Virus record (IMG/VR): IMGVR_UViG_3300035698_013684
Location: 1-39,896 of that record
Reading direction: 5' to 3' (one strand)
From: a virus
Length of the DNA stretch: 39,896 nucleotides
Shown here: positions 7,119-15,467 of the stretch, in pieces
How the letters are laid out: every line of letters starts with the position of its first letter
Position numbering within the stretch: the first letter of the stretch is position 1
Translations under genes and position numbers: made by a program
Notes under the pieces: generated by a model
What the model saw: the letters and a program-made list of their open reading frames with translations, nothing else
What the model was told of the DNA's origin: nothing
Database searches by the model: none

Positions 7119-7742
7119 TTAAATAACAGTTAATATAATTTTTTTTAATAAAGCGTAAGAATCAACTATGTCTTCAATTGGACTTTTTGTATTCTTAATA
7201 TAATCATTATTATTTATATCAAAAATATCTAATATTTTATTTGTTTCGTCCGAATTTATTTCTCTAAACTGTTTTAACATATTTTCCTTTTTTGCAGTTC
7301 CGGAACCAGTGAAATATTTTTTTAAAACAGTTGGTTTAACTGTTAATAAATGTTTAGTGACATTTGGTAAACAAGCTATCTTGTATTTAATTAATCCGGA
7401 AAGTTCTCCAATATCAACTAATTTACCCATTCCTTTATAAGCATATCCTTCAATTCCAATAGCAATGGCATCTTCGTCTTTTGAATATAATTTTATGATT
7501 TTTAAAATTTCATCAGCAATTAACCCATATCTCAAGGTATTTTCAAAATCTAGGTCTCCAATAAAGGCGATATTATCAACTCTTTGGTCTACTGTATCAA
7601 AATTAAATAAAAATCCTTCTGATGTCAACTTTCTTTTCTTTGCAACTTTATCAGAATTAAAGTAATAAAAATAATATTTTCCGTCTTTTAGTATGGATAT
7701 ACCGGTACAATTGATTGATGGATCAATTCCAAAATAAACCAT
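7119..7742 (-). CDS. ruvC: RuvC-like Holliday-junction resolvase
   Basis: A RuvC-type endonuclease fold: FGIDPSINCTG at residues 4-14 with the first catalytic Asp at 7, GIEGYA with catalytic Glu 98, a basic segment with KK at 151-152, and IEDIVDSYAL with Asp 191/194 completing the four-acid site. At 207 aa it is slightly longer than bacterial RuvC. Enzymes of this family cut four-way DNA junctions symmetrically. In T4 the junctions are resolved by endonuclease VII (gp49) before packaging; this phage may use RuvC for the same job. The gene lies among neck and tail genes. AGGAG precedes the start at 7742. Confidence 0.85.
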   Translation of the reverse strand: MVYFGIDPSINCTGISILKDGKYYFYYFNSDKVAKKRKLTSEGFLFNFDTVDQRVDNIAFIGDLDFENTLRYGLIADEILKIIKLYSKDEDAIAIGIEGYAYKGMGKLVDIGELSGLIKYKIACLPNVTKHLLTVKPTVLKKYFTGSGTAKKENMLKQFREINSDETNKILDIFDINNNDYIKNTKSPIEDIVDSYALLKKIILTVI

Positions 7743-7770
7743 TAGTCAAATCTCCTGTTATTTGTTATAA

Positions 7771-8415
7771 TTATAATTCACCAAAAGGTGTACTTGTTGT
7801 AATTAAAATAGAGTTTTTATCAACATAATCTACAAAATCTTCCCTTATTTCATCAAATTTCTCATCTCCAACGGCAATTATGGACTTAATGTCAGTGTCT
7901 AAAATGTTGTCTGTTTCAATATTAAATTCATCATCTGCTGTTGCATATTTTTTAACTTTAACTTCATAAGCAATTCTTGTTCCTAATGGAAATTTATGTG
8001 CTTCATTAGTTACATAAGTAATTTGGTATAATTGTTCGGTAAAATCAAAATAAAAAATGTCTCCAATGGTCGGTGGTCCTAAAGTTTCATAATCTGTACT
8101 TAAGGACTCTTCAAATTCTAACATGGAAATATAAAAAGTTAGATCTCTTATTCCTTCCCATGCAAACTTACTAAAATTATCTTCCATATTATCAAATACA
8201 GAAGTTGGATTATCTAGTTGGATAACCATTTTATAAAATTTATTAAATTTATATATATCTTCACCAAAAACATTATTGGAATATAAGATGGCTTTAGGGA
8301 AATATCTAACTTCTTGACCAGATATTTCTACACCCTCTTTATACAATTCACGTATTAAGTTAATTTCATTTGGATTGGTCTGATCTGTATTTCTAAAATA
8401 ATTATTTTTAGCCAT
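7771..8415 (-). CDS. 14: Neck protein gp14
   Basis: The order of motifs matches T4 gp14: an N-terminal helical segment with the strand QEVRYFPKAIL, then VFGEDIYKFNKFYKMVIQLDN, then DNFSKFAWEGIRDLTFYIS, then PTIGDIFYFDFTEQLYQITYV and a beta-rich end. At 214 aa it is a little shorter than T4 gp14 (256 aa). gp14 and gp13 build the neck that closes the filled head and accepts the tail. The gene for gp13 is 3 kb upstream on the same strand, and gp15 is two genes upstream. AGGAAAACA serves as ribosome site. Confidence 0.85.
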   Translation of the reverse strand: MAKNNYFRNTDQTNPNEINLIRELYKEGVEISGQEVRYFPKAILYSNNVFGEDIYKFNKFYKMVIQLDNPTSVFDNMEDNFSKFAWEGIRDLTFYISMLEFEESLSTDYETLGPPTIGDIFYFDFTEQLYQITYVTNEAHKFPLGTRIAYEVKVKKYATADDEFNIETDNILDTDIKSIIAVGDEKFDEIREDFVDYVDKNSILITTSTPFGEL

Positions 8416-8424
8416 ATTGTTTTC

Positions 8425-8928
8425 CTAGTTTACGAAATATTCATCTTTGAGGTAACTTATAATTTGTACTTGTAATCCATTCATTTCTTTTTGATTATAT
8501 AAAGCTAATCTAAATTCAGGGTATGCTTTCATTTCCTTATCGTCAGTGTCATTTCCTCTTATAATAAAACCTAAGATTAAATTACCATCACAAATTGCAT
8601 ATAATTGAAACGTATCATAATCTAAAACATCAGCTGATTTTTCACTTTCCATATCATTACTATCTAATGGTGTAAAGTAAGTTTTTGCTAAATAGTTTAT
8701 TGAGTCAGAAAGAACCGGTTCAACTTTTAAAAAACCACCAGTTAATTTATTAGTAATTATTCCGAACATGCCGAATAAACTAAAATTAATTTGTGTTAAT
8801 AAATCTATCATTAATTCTTTATCACTAATACCATCTACACTTTTAAGTTCTTTAACTTCATGCGGTCCAATTCCACCCGCAACTTTTCCAACTGAAAAGT
8901 TTAGCTCTTCTACATTTTTCATTTTCAT
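8425..8928 (-). CDS. Hypothetical protein between gp15 and gp14, 167 aa
   Basis: The sequence opens with a charged stretch ending GGIGPHEVKELKSVDG. It has a moderately hydrophobic middle (NFSLFGMFGIITNKLTGGF) and a beta-rich C-terminal half (YDTFQLYAICDGNLILGFIIRGND). AAGGAGATATAAATT precedes the ATG at 8928, and a late element lies 36 nt upstream. It ends with TAG. The position between neck genes suggests a head-to-tail joining or tail assembly role. The family was not recognised. Confidence 0.6.
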   Translation of the reverse strand: MKMKNVEELNFSVGKVAGGIGPHEVKELKSVDGISDKELMIDLLTQINFSLFGMFGIITNKLTGGFLKVEPVLSDSINYLAKTYFTPLDSNDMESEKSADVLDYDTFQLYAICDGNLILGFIIRGNDTDDKEMKAYPEFRLALYNQKEMNGLQVQIISYLKDEYFVN

Positions 8929-8963
8929 AATTTATATCTCCTTAAAAAGTTTCTTTCTTATAT

Positions 8964-8971
8964 TATTTATA
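8964..8971 (-). promoter_or_regulatory. T4-type late promoter element
   Basis: Minus-strand TATAAATA in the full TTATAAATAATATAA context. It overlaps the stop codon of gp15 and lies 36 nt upstream of the gene starting at 8928. Confidence 0.8.
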
Positions 8972-9650
8972 AATCGGTTTCATCAATTGTCATTGATTCT
9001 ATTAACTGATTAATATCACCATCATTAAAATCAACAGTTATGGATTCTATTAGTGCGGAAGGATCTACACCAACAGGTTTCCATAAATTACCTTGAATAT
9101 TAATTGTAAAACCAGCTGTAAAATTAAATAATTTATGTTGAACTTGATCTAAATCCGGTGATGTTGATGGAGCAGATATGGATAAAGCTAAATCATACGG
9201 AATATTTAATCCAGCCAAAGCATTCTGTTTTAGTGTAAATGTTGATGCAAAATATGGTAAAATTTGTTCTAAGATTGAATAACCAACATCATTACTTTTA
9301 GCAATTACATCGACTTGATAAATAAAATTATATGGAATTGGGGTATAAACCTTATTATCACCACATTGTAAAGTATTTGTTCCGAGTCTGTTATAACTAT
9401 TGTTATAACTCATTTGTGATAAGTAAAAACTCATAATTGGTAATTGCTTTTCTATTTTTGGATCAGATATTATATAATTATAAATATCCTTTCTTTCTTT
9501 AAAATTATGACCAAATATTAATTTAACTGGTTTAAATATTTGGTTTTTATCTTCATCAAAAGAAACATACTTTAAATTGGAAAATAACACTCCAATTAAA
9601 GCGGTATATTTCTTTATAGATCCGTGATAAAATTCTTTATTTTTGAACAT
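8967..9650 (-). CDS. 15: Tail terminator / sheath stabiliser gp15
   Basis: The N-terminus (MFKNKEFYHGSIKKYTALIG, then LFSNLKY) matches the start of T4 gp15, which opens MFGYFYNSSFRRYATLMGDL. The middle SYNRLGTNTLQCGDN...PYNFIYQVDVIAKSND and SILEQILPYFASTFTL also matches gp15 (T4 has QIVEQILPYFQP). At 227 aa it is shorter than T4 gp15 (272 aa), mainly at the C-terminus. gp15 caps the finished tail and sheath and docks to the gp13-gp14 neck. AGGAG precedes the start. Confidence 0.9.
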   Translation of the reverse strand: MFKNKEFYHGSIKKYTALIGVLFSNLKYVSFDEDKNQIFKPVKLIFGHNFKERKDIYNYIISDPKIEKQLPIMSFYLSQMSYNNSYNRLGTNTLQCGDNKVYTPIPYNFIYQVDVIAKSNDVGYSILEQILPYFASTFTLKQNALAGLNIPYDLALSISAPSTSPDLDQVQHKLFNFTAGFTINIQGNLWKPVGVDPSALIESITVDFNDGDINQLIESMTIDETDL

Positions 9651-9664
9651 GATTTAACACTCTC

Positions 9665-10057
9665 CTAGATATTTTTATACCAATTTACTAATAACTCTGC
9701 AATCATATTTAGAATTCTTCTTTTAACAATAATTTGTTTTTGTTTAAACATGCCTTTAATGTGAGCTGTTAATTTATCATTTTTCATAGATTGTATAACT
9801 ATTCTCATATTTTTATCTTCAGCTTTTTCTAATTCAGCTCTATATTTATTTTCAAGTGAACTTATAAAAGATTCAAAATTATCAAAATCTTTATTATCTA
9901 TTTTTACTCCACCTGTTAATTCTTCAACAACTTTTGATATTGCTTTTTTTGCAATATGTTTTTTATATTTCTTAAATATTTGATATTTTAAACCTATTCC
10001 TATTAGAGCAATATTTAAAATAACCGATACTATCATTATACCCATAACTATATTCAT
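9665..10057 (-). CDS. Membrane-anchored hypothetical protein, 130 aa
   Basis: Residues 1-24 form a single hydrophobic helix (MNIVMGIMIVSVILNIALIG) followed at once by a basic cluster (KYQIFKKYKKHIAKK), so the protein is probably anchored with its helical, charged body inside the cell. AGGAGG lies 7 nt before the ATG. The stop of the upstream gene overlaps this start (ATGA), which implies translational coupling. Function unknown; the location is between gp15 and the gene at 10054-10326. Confidence 0.6.
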   Translation of the reverse strand: MNIVMGIMIVSVILNIALIGIGLKYQIFKKYKKHIAKKAISKVVEELTGGVKIDNKDFDNFESFISSLENKYRAELEKAEDKNMRIVIQSMKNDKLTAHIKGMFKQKQIIVKRRILNMIAELLVNWYKNI

Positions 10058-10326
10058 TGTATATCCTCCTGATTAAAAATAATGTGCGTTTTTAAGTAAT
10101 TTATTTCAGAACTATTTAAAATTATATCAAAATCTTTGGTTAATTGAATTATATCATCAAAATCAATATTATACGGATCTGTATGAATTGCAATTAATTC
10201 TTCTATCCGCTTCATTTTTAATTGATCTATTTCTGTATTGGTTTCAGTAAAATAACTTCCTTCTAATAAAAATTTATCGATATAATTTTCTGTGTCTGGT
10301 GTCCATATACTTAATTTTGTTTTCAT
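10054..10326 (-). CDS. Hypothetical protein, 90 aa
   Basis: A short acidic helical protein. It opens MKTKLSI, which is close to the shared tag, but residues 8 onward (WTPDTENYIDKFLLEGSY) differ, so I do not count it as tagged. Its start overlaps the upstream stop (TAATG) and its TGA stop overlaps the next start. No clear ribosome site of its own is visible. Expression is therefore probably coupled. The family was not recognised. Confidence 0.55.
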   Translation of the reverse strand: MKTKLSIWTPDTENYIDKFLLEGSYFTETNTEIDQLKMKRIEELIAIHTDPYNIDFDDIIQLTKDFDIILNSSEINYLKTHIIFNQEDIQ

Positions 10327-10757
10327 TATTTAGCCTGTCTTAATGTTTTTCCTACTAATAAATCAACAACCTCTGGTGTTTCCATTTCCATAACATCACT
10401 AATAAATAAAGGTATATCCAAATCAAAATCAGTTATTTCATAATAACCTTTTGTGTTATTAATATTTGGAAGAAATTCAAAAATTAATTTTTCACCTTCA
10501 GTTCTTGATTTAATTTTTGACTTCATTTTTTCGTAAATTTCTCTTTTAAAACTATCTACATCAAAAGCAGAATGTTTATCACCTTTGTAATAATCATTAT
10601 TTCTTGTTGATAATGTTCCGCTTAATTCAGTTATATAATCTTGTAATATTTTATAAATTTTATCTGCATTAAGAGACGGGTTTAAAATACCTTCTACATT
10701 TTCTTGAAATTTTTCTTTTCTCATTCCTTTTTTAAAAATACTTTGTGTTAAATTCAT
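10326..10757 (-). CDS. Hypothetical late protein, 143 aa
   Basis: A basic helical N-terminus (SIFKKGMRKEKFQEN) is followed by a charged middle and a C-terminus with DLDIPLFISDVMEMETPEVV. AAGGAG lies before the ATG at 10757, and a late element is at 10792-10799, 35 nt upstream. It begins a three-gene coupled operon (10757 to 9665). Probably a virion or assembly protein by context; not recognised. Confidence 0.6.
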   Translation of the reverse strand: MNLTQSIFKKGMRKEKFQENVEGILNPSLNADKIYKILQDYITELSGTLSTRNNDYYKGDKHSAFDVDSFKREIYEKMKSKIKSRTEGEKLIFEFLPNINNTKGYYEITDFDLDIPLFISDVMEMETPEVVDLLVGKTLRQAK

Positions 10758-10791
10758 GTTAATAATCTCCTTCTTAAGTTTAATATATAAT

Positions 10792-10799
10792 TATTTATA
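10792..10799 (-). promoter_or_regulatory. T4-type late promoter element
   Basis: Minus-strand TATAAATA followed by ATTATATA, 35 nt upstream of the start at 10757. Confidence 0.75.
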
Positions 10800-10804
10800 A
10801 CGGT

Positions 10805-11356
10805 TTAATTATTATCTTCTATTGTATACATATCAAATGCAAAAGTTACTTTAAATGTCATTGGTGAAGATTCTGCATTAGTAGTTGAAAAATTTAAATT
10901 TGATATACCAATAGGAAATAAATTTAAATATTGAAAATAGAATTCTGGTTTAATTAGATCATTTTCCAATACGAATAATTTACCTGTTGAGAATGTATAA
11001 ACATCAAATAAACTGTCTGGAACTTCTGTAAAAGAATCTATATATTTTTGGTTTCCATAATATTTTAACCAATTATAAAAATATTTATAAGTTTCCAATT
11101 TACTGTCTAGTAAAAAAGTTACGTCGAATTCACCAAATACTGGTTTAATTCCGGGGTAATGTAATGTTACACTTTGATATTCCCATGATTTTTTACCATG
11201 AGTCACACCGGGATGACTAAAGTCTAATACATTTAATTCAACGGTTTTCTGTTTATCAAATTCATCTTTTGCATCACTATCTAAAAAATTTCTGGATATT
11301 TGAAATTTATATGCACTATCAAATTTAACATTAAATTTATAACATTCACTTGCCAT
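10805..11356 (-). CDS. Tail-tube-fold protein (gp19 family paralogue)
   Basis: The C-terminal half carries the tube-protein pattern: a structural strand pair, then NLFPIGISNLNFSTTNAESS and MTFKVTFAFDMYTIED, which parallels the end of the gp19-like protein at 23996 (SFPTSVSSIDLDAGNEDIQS then YTVKFEFSG). At 183 aa it is close to gp19 in length. T4 has gp48 and gp54, which share the tube fold and cap the baseplate to start the tube. This may be one of those or a second tube subunit. AAGGAG precedes the ATG at 11356; the gene follows gp13. Confidence 0.65.
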   Translation of the reverse strand: MASECYKFNVKFDSAYKFQISRNFLDSDAKDEFDKQKTVELNVLDFSHPGVTHGKKSWEYQSVTLHYPGIKPVFGEFDVTFLLDSKLETYKYFYNWLKYYGNQKYIDSFTEVPDSLFDVYTFSTGKLFVLENDLIKPEFYFQYLNLFPIGISNLNFSTTNAESSPMTFKVTFAFDMYTIEDNN

Positions 11357-11373
11357 TTTAATAACTCCTTATT

Positions 11374-12153
11374 TTAAGAGAAGAAAAATTTAGGTGGTCT
11401 TTGAAATTCTAGTCTTAACCTTTCTTCTAATTTATCTATATCTTCTTTAGCTTCTTGTCTAATAGCATCCCCATTTAAAGTCATTCCACCTGGGAGTGTA
11501 ATGTTACCAAATTTCATAAGATTAATACCCCATTGGTATTTAACTTGAGCAACACAATATTTTTTCATCCATTCATTATTAAAAATACTATCTTTTATTA
11601 CTAATTCGCCCGCATCATTTTTTTCATAAGCATCAATCATATAAATTTGAAATGCTCTTTTCATGGTGTCAGCATTATAATCATGAACTGGGTTATTTTG
11701 CATTGTTAATGTTTGGGTAGTAAAATTAAAATCATAAGTATTAGTCGGAATAAATGTATCTTTAATCATATCAATAAATTGAGCTGTTTGATAATATCTA
11801 TCATATTCATGAAAATTAGAATATAATTGCATTGGTGAGTTTCTCATGTGTAGAGAATTTCTCAAAAGCCAATCCGACATTCCAGCCATTCTTAATTCAC
11901 CAATAATAGCAAGAACTAATTTACCATCAGTCACAGTTGAAATATCGTATTCCCTTTGATCTTTATCTAAGGTAACAATTAAAATATCTTCTTGCATACC
12001 GTCAAAATGTCGTTCTGAAAATAACATTACTGCGTCTGAAATTCTATTTAAAATTTGTTCATCATCAATATTTATTTTTATAACAGGTTCACCTAATTGT
12101 TGTAATATATACTTCTTAAATTTTTCATAATTAGTTAGGTTTCTCAGGTTCAT
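11374..12153 (-). CDS. 13: Neck protein gp13
   Basis: The sequence matches gp13 along its length: an N-terminal QLGEPVIKINIDDEQILNRI with AVMLFSERHFDG, then a middle with NEWMKKYCVAQVKYQWGINL, then MKFGNITLPGGMTLNGDAIR and a C-terminus LEFQRPPKFFFS. At 259 aa it is shorter than T4 gp13 (309 aa). gp13 forms the neck with gp14 and binds the portal after packaging. The ribosome site is GGAG 6-7 nt upstream, inside the end of the small upstream gene at 12131-12286. Confidence 0.9.
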   Translation of the reverse strand: MNLRNLTNYEKFKKYILQQLGEPVIKINIDDEQILNRISDAVMLFSERHFDGMQEDILIVTLDKDQREYDISTVTDGKLVLAIIGELRMAGMSDWLLRNSLHMRNSPMQLYSNFHEYDRYYQTAQFIDMIKDTFIPTNTYDFNFTTQTLTMQNNPVHDYNADTMKRAFQIYMIDAYEKNDAGELVIKDSIFNNEWMKKYCVAQVKYQWGINLMKFGNITLPGGMTLNGDAIRQEAKEDIDKLEERLRLEFQRPPKFFFS

Positions 12154-12286
12154 TCTTAGACTCCTTATTCATATATTTTATATATTGGGTATGGTTTATA
12201 TATTCAGCTGAAGAAGTAATTAAATATTCCCCGCATAATAATTTGGTAATATATACACGTTTACTACCATTATTTATAATCTGCAT
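12131..12286 (-). CDS. Small protein, 51 aa, overlapping the start of gp13
   Basis: ATG at 12286 behind a strong GGAGGAAAAG site; 51 codons to TAA at 12131. Its last 8 codons overlap the first codons of gp13 in another frame. The product (MQIINNGSKRVYITKLLCGE and a polar tail) is basic at the N-terminus. The strong ribosome site and the overlap favour a real gene. A TATAAATA lies within its fifth to seventh codons (12271-12278) and may instead serve gp13. Confidence 0.55.
   Translation of the reverse strand: MQIINNGSKRVYITKLLCGEYLITSSAEYINHTQYIKYMNKESKNEPEKPN
12271..12278 (-). promoter_or_regulatory. Possible late promoter element inside the small gene
   Basis: Minus-strand TATAAATA (ATTATAAATAATGG), 118 nt upstream of gp13. 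It lies within coding sequence, so chance is possible. Confidence 0.35.
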
Positions 12287-12307
12287 AATCTTTTCCTCCA
12301 ATTATAA

Positions 12308-12340
12308 AAAATCCCGTATATGGTTAATATACAGGATTTT
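12308..12340 (-). terminator. Intrinsic terminator
   Basis: Stem of 7 bp (12308-12314 with 12334-12340), one mismatch, then 6 bp more and a 5 nt loop. Followed on the minus strand by a T-run. It lies after the gene ending at 12369 and separates it from the gp13 operon. Confidence 0.75.
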
Positions 12341-12368
12341 AAATGTAAACTTATACTTTGTAATATAA

Positions 12369-12773
12369 TTATTTTTTTGATTTATTTTTATTACTTTTAT
12401 TAACTTTTTTTAATTTTCTTTCTTCTTTTTTATTTGGTACTTCTTTTAAAATAACGTCTTCTTTAATCATATCAGTTTTTTCTTCCTCCACATTAATTAA
12501 TTCAATTGGATCAACTTCAACTTCAATAGTAAAATCCGGTTCTTCTTTTTCAATTACCTTTTCAACTTTTTCTTCGTTTAGAGTTACATTCGGAACTTTT
12601 ATTTCATCTTCAACATCATCAGATACAATACACAATAGAGTATTAAACCTTTTAGCTAATTTTTCAGCTTCTTCGTCTTTGATTATAATTCCTTCTTTTG
12701 GTACTATTAACTTTTTTGATACACCTAATACAATACAAACTTGTTCGTTCATTATTGGTTTTAATAATTTCAT
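12369..12773 (-). CDS. Hypothetical charged protein, 134 aa
   Basis: Residues 1-55 look folded (VCIVLGVSKKLIVPKEGIII, then AEKLAKRFNTLLCIVSDD). Residues 56-115 are very acidic (Glu/Val/Asp), and the last 20 are almost all Lys/Asn/Ser (KKVNKSNKNKSKK). Its upstream neighbour is the portal gene, which also ends in a long acidic tail. A late element lies 31 nt upstream and a terminator follows, so it may be transcribed on its own. The family was not recognised. Confidence 0.6.
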   Translation of the reverse strand: MKLLKPIMNEQVCIVLGVSKKLIVPKEGIIIKDEEAEKLAKRFNTLLCIVSDDVEDEIKVPNVTLNEEKVEKVIEKEEPDFTIEVEVDPIELINVEEEKTDMIKEDVILKEVPNKKEERKLKKVNKSNKNKSKK

Positions 12774-12803
12774 TTTAATTTTTCTCCTTTTTGTTTATAT
12801 AAT

Positions 12804-12811
12804 TATTTATA
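12804..12811 (-). promoter_or_regulatory. T4-type late promoter element
   Basis: Minus-strand TATAAATA followed by ATTATATAAAC, 31 nt upstream of the gene starting at 12773. Confidence 0.75.
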
Positions 12812-12812
12812 A

Positions 12813-14654
12813 TTATTTATCTTCTTCAGTTTCAGGTTCTGGTTCAACAACTTTTTCTTCTTCGCCAGATTCATTTGGTTCACCATCAAAATCATCTAGA
12901 GAGAATTCGGTTTCATCAATTTCAAAGTCATCTTCTCCACCTTCTCCACCAAAATCTCCGCCCATTTCATCACCAAGATCTCCGCCCAAATCATCTCCAA
13001 AATCTCCACCTGTTCCTCCGGTTGAACCTTCTCCGAAGTCTCCTCCGGATTCATCTCCTTCATCACCAGGAGCTTTATTATCCATCAAACTTAGATTATC
13101 TATATCCAATCCATTAATTTTTGCAACTTCTTTCATTCTTTCATCATCATATTTAAGTATGTCTTTAAAAACATCCTTATGTGTAAAATATTTACCAATA
13201 TGACTTTCCACTTTTGATAATAAATCTAGTCTTGTTGATAATAATTCCTGTTCAATCATTTCATCAAAATAGTTAGATTTATTCCAATTGATTTTTATAT
13301 ATTTTTTTATCTTTTTAAATTCACCATGATCCGCTATAATTTTTCTTGTAATTAAATCCTTTTCTATTAAATCATAAAATATTTCAGTAAAATCAGTTCT
13401 TAATCTTTTAGTAAATCTACTAAATTTAACTTCTTCCTGAGTTATTTCTTGACTGTGACCCATAGTATAACCACCGTCAGCTTCCCATCTAGATTTTGGA
13501 ATTCTTAATGCTTTTTTAACTTTGTTATAAAAATAATCTAAGTCATCCAATTCACCCAAATTTGCTGCACCCGGTAATGAGTCAACTCTTGTTCCCGAAG
13601 ATCCTGATTGAACTGGTATCCAGAAATCTTTTGTCATAGCCATTACATTTTTTCTATTAATTACATTATCACCAGAATCATCATAAGAAGCATCATTTTT
13701 AAATTTATTTATAAGCATATTCATGTGTTCTTCGGCTTTTGAAGTTGACATTCCAAAAACATCAATATAAAAAATCCTTCTTTCTGGTGCTCTTGATAAT
13801 CTATAAATAAGTAATGACATTTCCAATAATTTTAATTGGTTCATAACCTTCATTACCGGATGTAAATAAGAAACGTTTGTATGTAATTTTTTATTATAGA
13901 AGCCAGAAGATACATAGGTAATAAACCTTTCATCAAGAATAACTTTTTTAATATTATAAGATTTTCCCAAATTAGCTCCACCAAATGAACTATTTACTGT
14001 CATTCCCGCTGCGGAGTTTTCGTAATCGATTTCTTCAAATTCAAATAAAGTTTTATTCATTGATTTTAAATGAAATTTTTTAATTTTAACAGGATCTATT
14101 TGATTAATGTCTTGTATTCCTCGTTCAATATCATCTTCAAGAAAAACACTTTCAAAAACAATTCTTCCATCAATATACCAATCTCTCCAGTATCTATAGG
14201 CTTTTGTGTGGAAATCCGTTAAATCAACTATTTTATCAAATGTTTTTCGAACTTCATCTGCAATACTTTCAGAAACCTTATCTTTAAAATCAGATAGATC
14301 TAAAGAAAGAACTTCGTTATCAGAATCCGGAAAAATAGCTTCTTCTGCAATTGTTGAAATAGCTTCCTCAATTTCTGTTTCGTCTGCAATATCTCTATAT
14401 TTTTGAATTAATGCAGGTAAATTGATTAAAGTTAAATCTTTGTTTTGTTCATGTTTTATTACTTGAGAATCAAAATCAAATAATCTATTTTGAACTAATT
14501 CATTAAGTCTACTTATATTTAAACTATCATCATTATATTTATTTGATTGTTGGGTAGTTTCTTGATCTTCGTTTCTCCCCCAACTTTTTAAAACTTGGAA
14601 AGGTTTCTTTAGAAATCCCCATGTAGTTTTTTCGTCTGATTTTTGTTTTAACAT
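12813..14654 (-). CDS. 20: Portal vertex protein gp20
   Basis: At 613 aa it is longer than T4 gp20 (524 aa) because of a 90-residue acidic Gly/Asp/Glu tail. The portal core is clear: IADETEIEEAISTIAEEAIF near residue 72, DFHTKAYRYWRDWYIDGRIV, then KLLEMSLLIYRLSRAPERRI with FYIDVFGMSTSKAEEHM, then FWIPVQSGSSGTRVDSLPGA and LRIPKSRW. gp20 forms the dodecameric ring through which DNA enters and leaves and on which the prohead is nucleated. In T4 gene 20 follows gene 19; here it lies on the opposite strand, about 9 kb away. AGGAGTGATC is the ribosome site. Confidence 0.95.
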   Translation of the reverse strand: MLKQKSDEKTTWGFLKKPFQVLKSWGRNEDQETTQQSNKYNDDSLNISRLNELVQNRLFDFDSQVIKHEQNKDLTLINLPALIQKYRDIADETEIEEAISTIAEEAIFPDSDNEVLSLDLSDFKDKVSESIADEVRKTFDKIVDLTDFHTKAYRYWRDWYIDGRIVFESVFLEDDIERGIQDINQIDPVKIKKFHLKSMNKTLFEFEEIDYENSAAGMTVNSSFGGANLGKSYNIKKVILDERFITYVSSGFYNKKLHTNVSYLHPVMKVMNQLKLLEMSLLIYRLSRAPERRIFYIDVFGMSTSKAEEHMNMLINKFKNDASYDDSGDNVINRKNVMAMTKDFWIPVQSGSSGTRVDSLPGAANLGELDDLDYFYNKVKKALRIPKSRWEADGGYTMGHSQEITQEEVKFSRFTKRLRTDFTEIFYDLIEKDLITRKIIADHGEFKKIKKYIKINWNKSNYFDEMIEQELLSTRLDLLSKVESHIGKYFTHKDVFKDILKYDDERMKEVAKINGLDIDNLSLMDNKAPGDEGDESGGDFGEGSTGGTGGDFGDDLGGDLGDEMGGDFGGEGGEDDFEIDETEFSLDDFDGEPNESGEEEKVVEPEPETEEDK

Positions 14655-14666
14655 TTAAGATCACTC

Positions 14667-15467
14667 CTATTTAAATAAATTCTGTGCTTTATTTGCTCGG
14701 CCTACTATATTTTTTATACCAGCTTGAACTCTGTTTATTATAGAATTTCCTCCACCAAAAATATTATTTGCAATTTCATCTTTATGATAATCCAAATTTT
14801 CTGGTGCAATAGCATCAAGATATGATAATTTAACAGTAAAGGTTTGAATATCCTCAGTTGTCACACTATATTTTAATTCTGATATAGATAATGGGAAAAC
14901 TTCATTTAATTCACAATAATAAACTTCTTTTCTTTTTAAATCCAAAACACTTATTCTAACTTTTGCTTTAATATCATCCAAATAACTCATACCAACAACA
15001 CCTGCATTACTTCTTCCGGTCATCTCAGTTATCCATGAATTAAATAATTTGTAAATACCATAAGTTTTATCGAGGTAAAAAGTAACTTCAATTGGATCCA
15101 AATCATAAGCTCCTGGGAATCTACGTTGAACTCCGTTGTACATAGTTGAAGTTGATTTTATAGTTTTTCCGGGGATAGTAACTTCTTTTATTAAATATTC
15201 TAAATCCCCAAGGTTTTCCTTAAAAGAAGCATTATTTGCCATATTAGCTGGAGGGGCTGAAATTGCAAAAGAAAAAATATTAGTTCGGGCTATATCTGAA
15301 ACTTTTCTTTTTAATGTATGAATTTTATTTTCACCAAGGGGTTTAGAAAAATCGAATAGTTCTGGTATTGATTTAATTCTATCTACATAATCTAATACGT
15401 CTGTTTGTTTTTGTAAAAATTTATTTTCATAAACGGTATATTTACTAAGACTGTCTTTTATGCCCAT
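14667..15467 (-). CDS. Tail-tube-fold protein, probably baseplate tube cap (gp54/gp48 type)
   Basis: Residues about 58-215 carry a tube-like domain: TNIFSFAISAPPANM, then LEYLIKEVTIPGKTI, then YDLDPIEVTFYLDKTYGIYK and FNSWITEMTGR, then VFPLSISELKYS with IQTFTVKLSYLDAI. The order and the C-terminal extension with NNIFGGGNSIINRVQAG resemble T4 gp54, which caps the baseplate hub and starts tube growth. At 266 aa it is longer than gp19 and shorter than gp54 (320 aa). It overlaps the gp52 stop by one base and lies just upstream of the portal gene. Confidence 0.7.
   Translation of the reverse strand: MGIKDSLSKYTVYENKFLQKQTDVLDYVDRIKSIPELFDFSKPLGENKIHTLKRKVSDIARTNIFSFAISAPPANMANNASFKENLGDLEYLIKEVTIPGKTIKSTSTMYNGVQRRFPGAYDLDPIEVTFYLDKTYGIYKLFNSWITEMTGRSNAGVVGMSYLDDIKAKVRISVLDLKRKEVYYCELNEVFPLSISELKYSVTTEDIQTFTVKLSYLDAIAPENLDYHKDEIANNIFGGGNSIINRVQAGIKNIVGRANKAQNLFK

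Noticed and set aside
10054-10326. Membership of the protein starting MKTKLSI in the tagged family
   Set aside because: Similarity stops after residue 7, and the EFKE end that defines the tag is missing.
12679-13203. Plus-strand open frame rich in Ser/Pro opposite the portal gene
   Set aside because: It is the antisense of the Gly/Asp/Glu-rich tail of gp20, has no ribosome site, and its composition is fully explained by that.
13706-13713. TATAAATA element within the portal gene (minus strand)
   Set aside because: Lacks the extended context and no gene starts near it downstream; such octamers occur by chance in AT-rich DNA.
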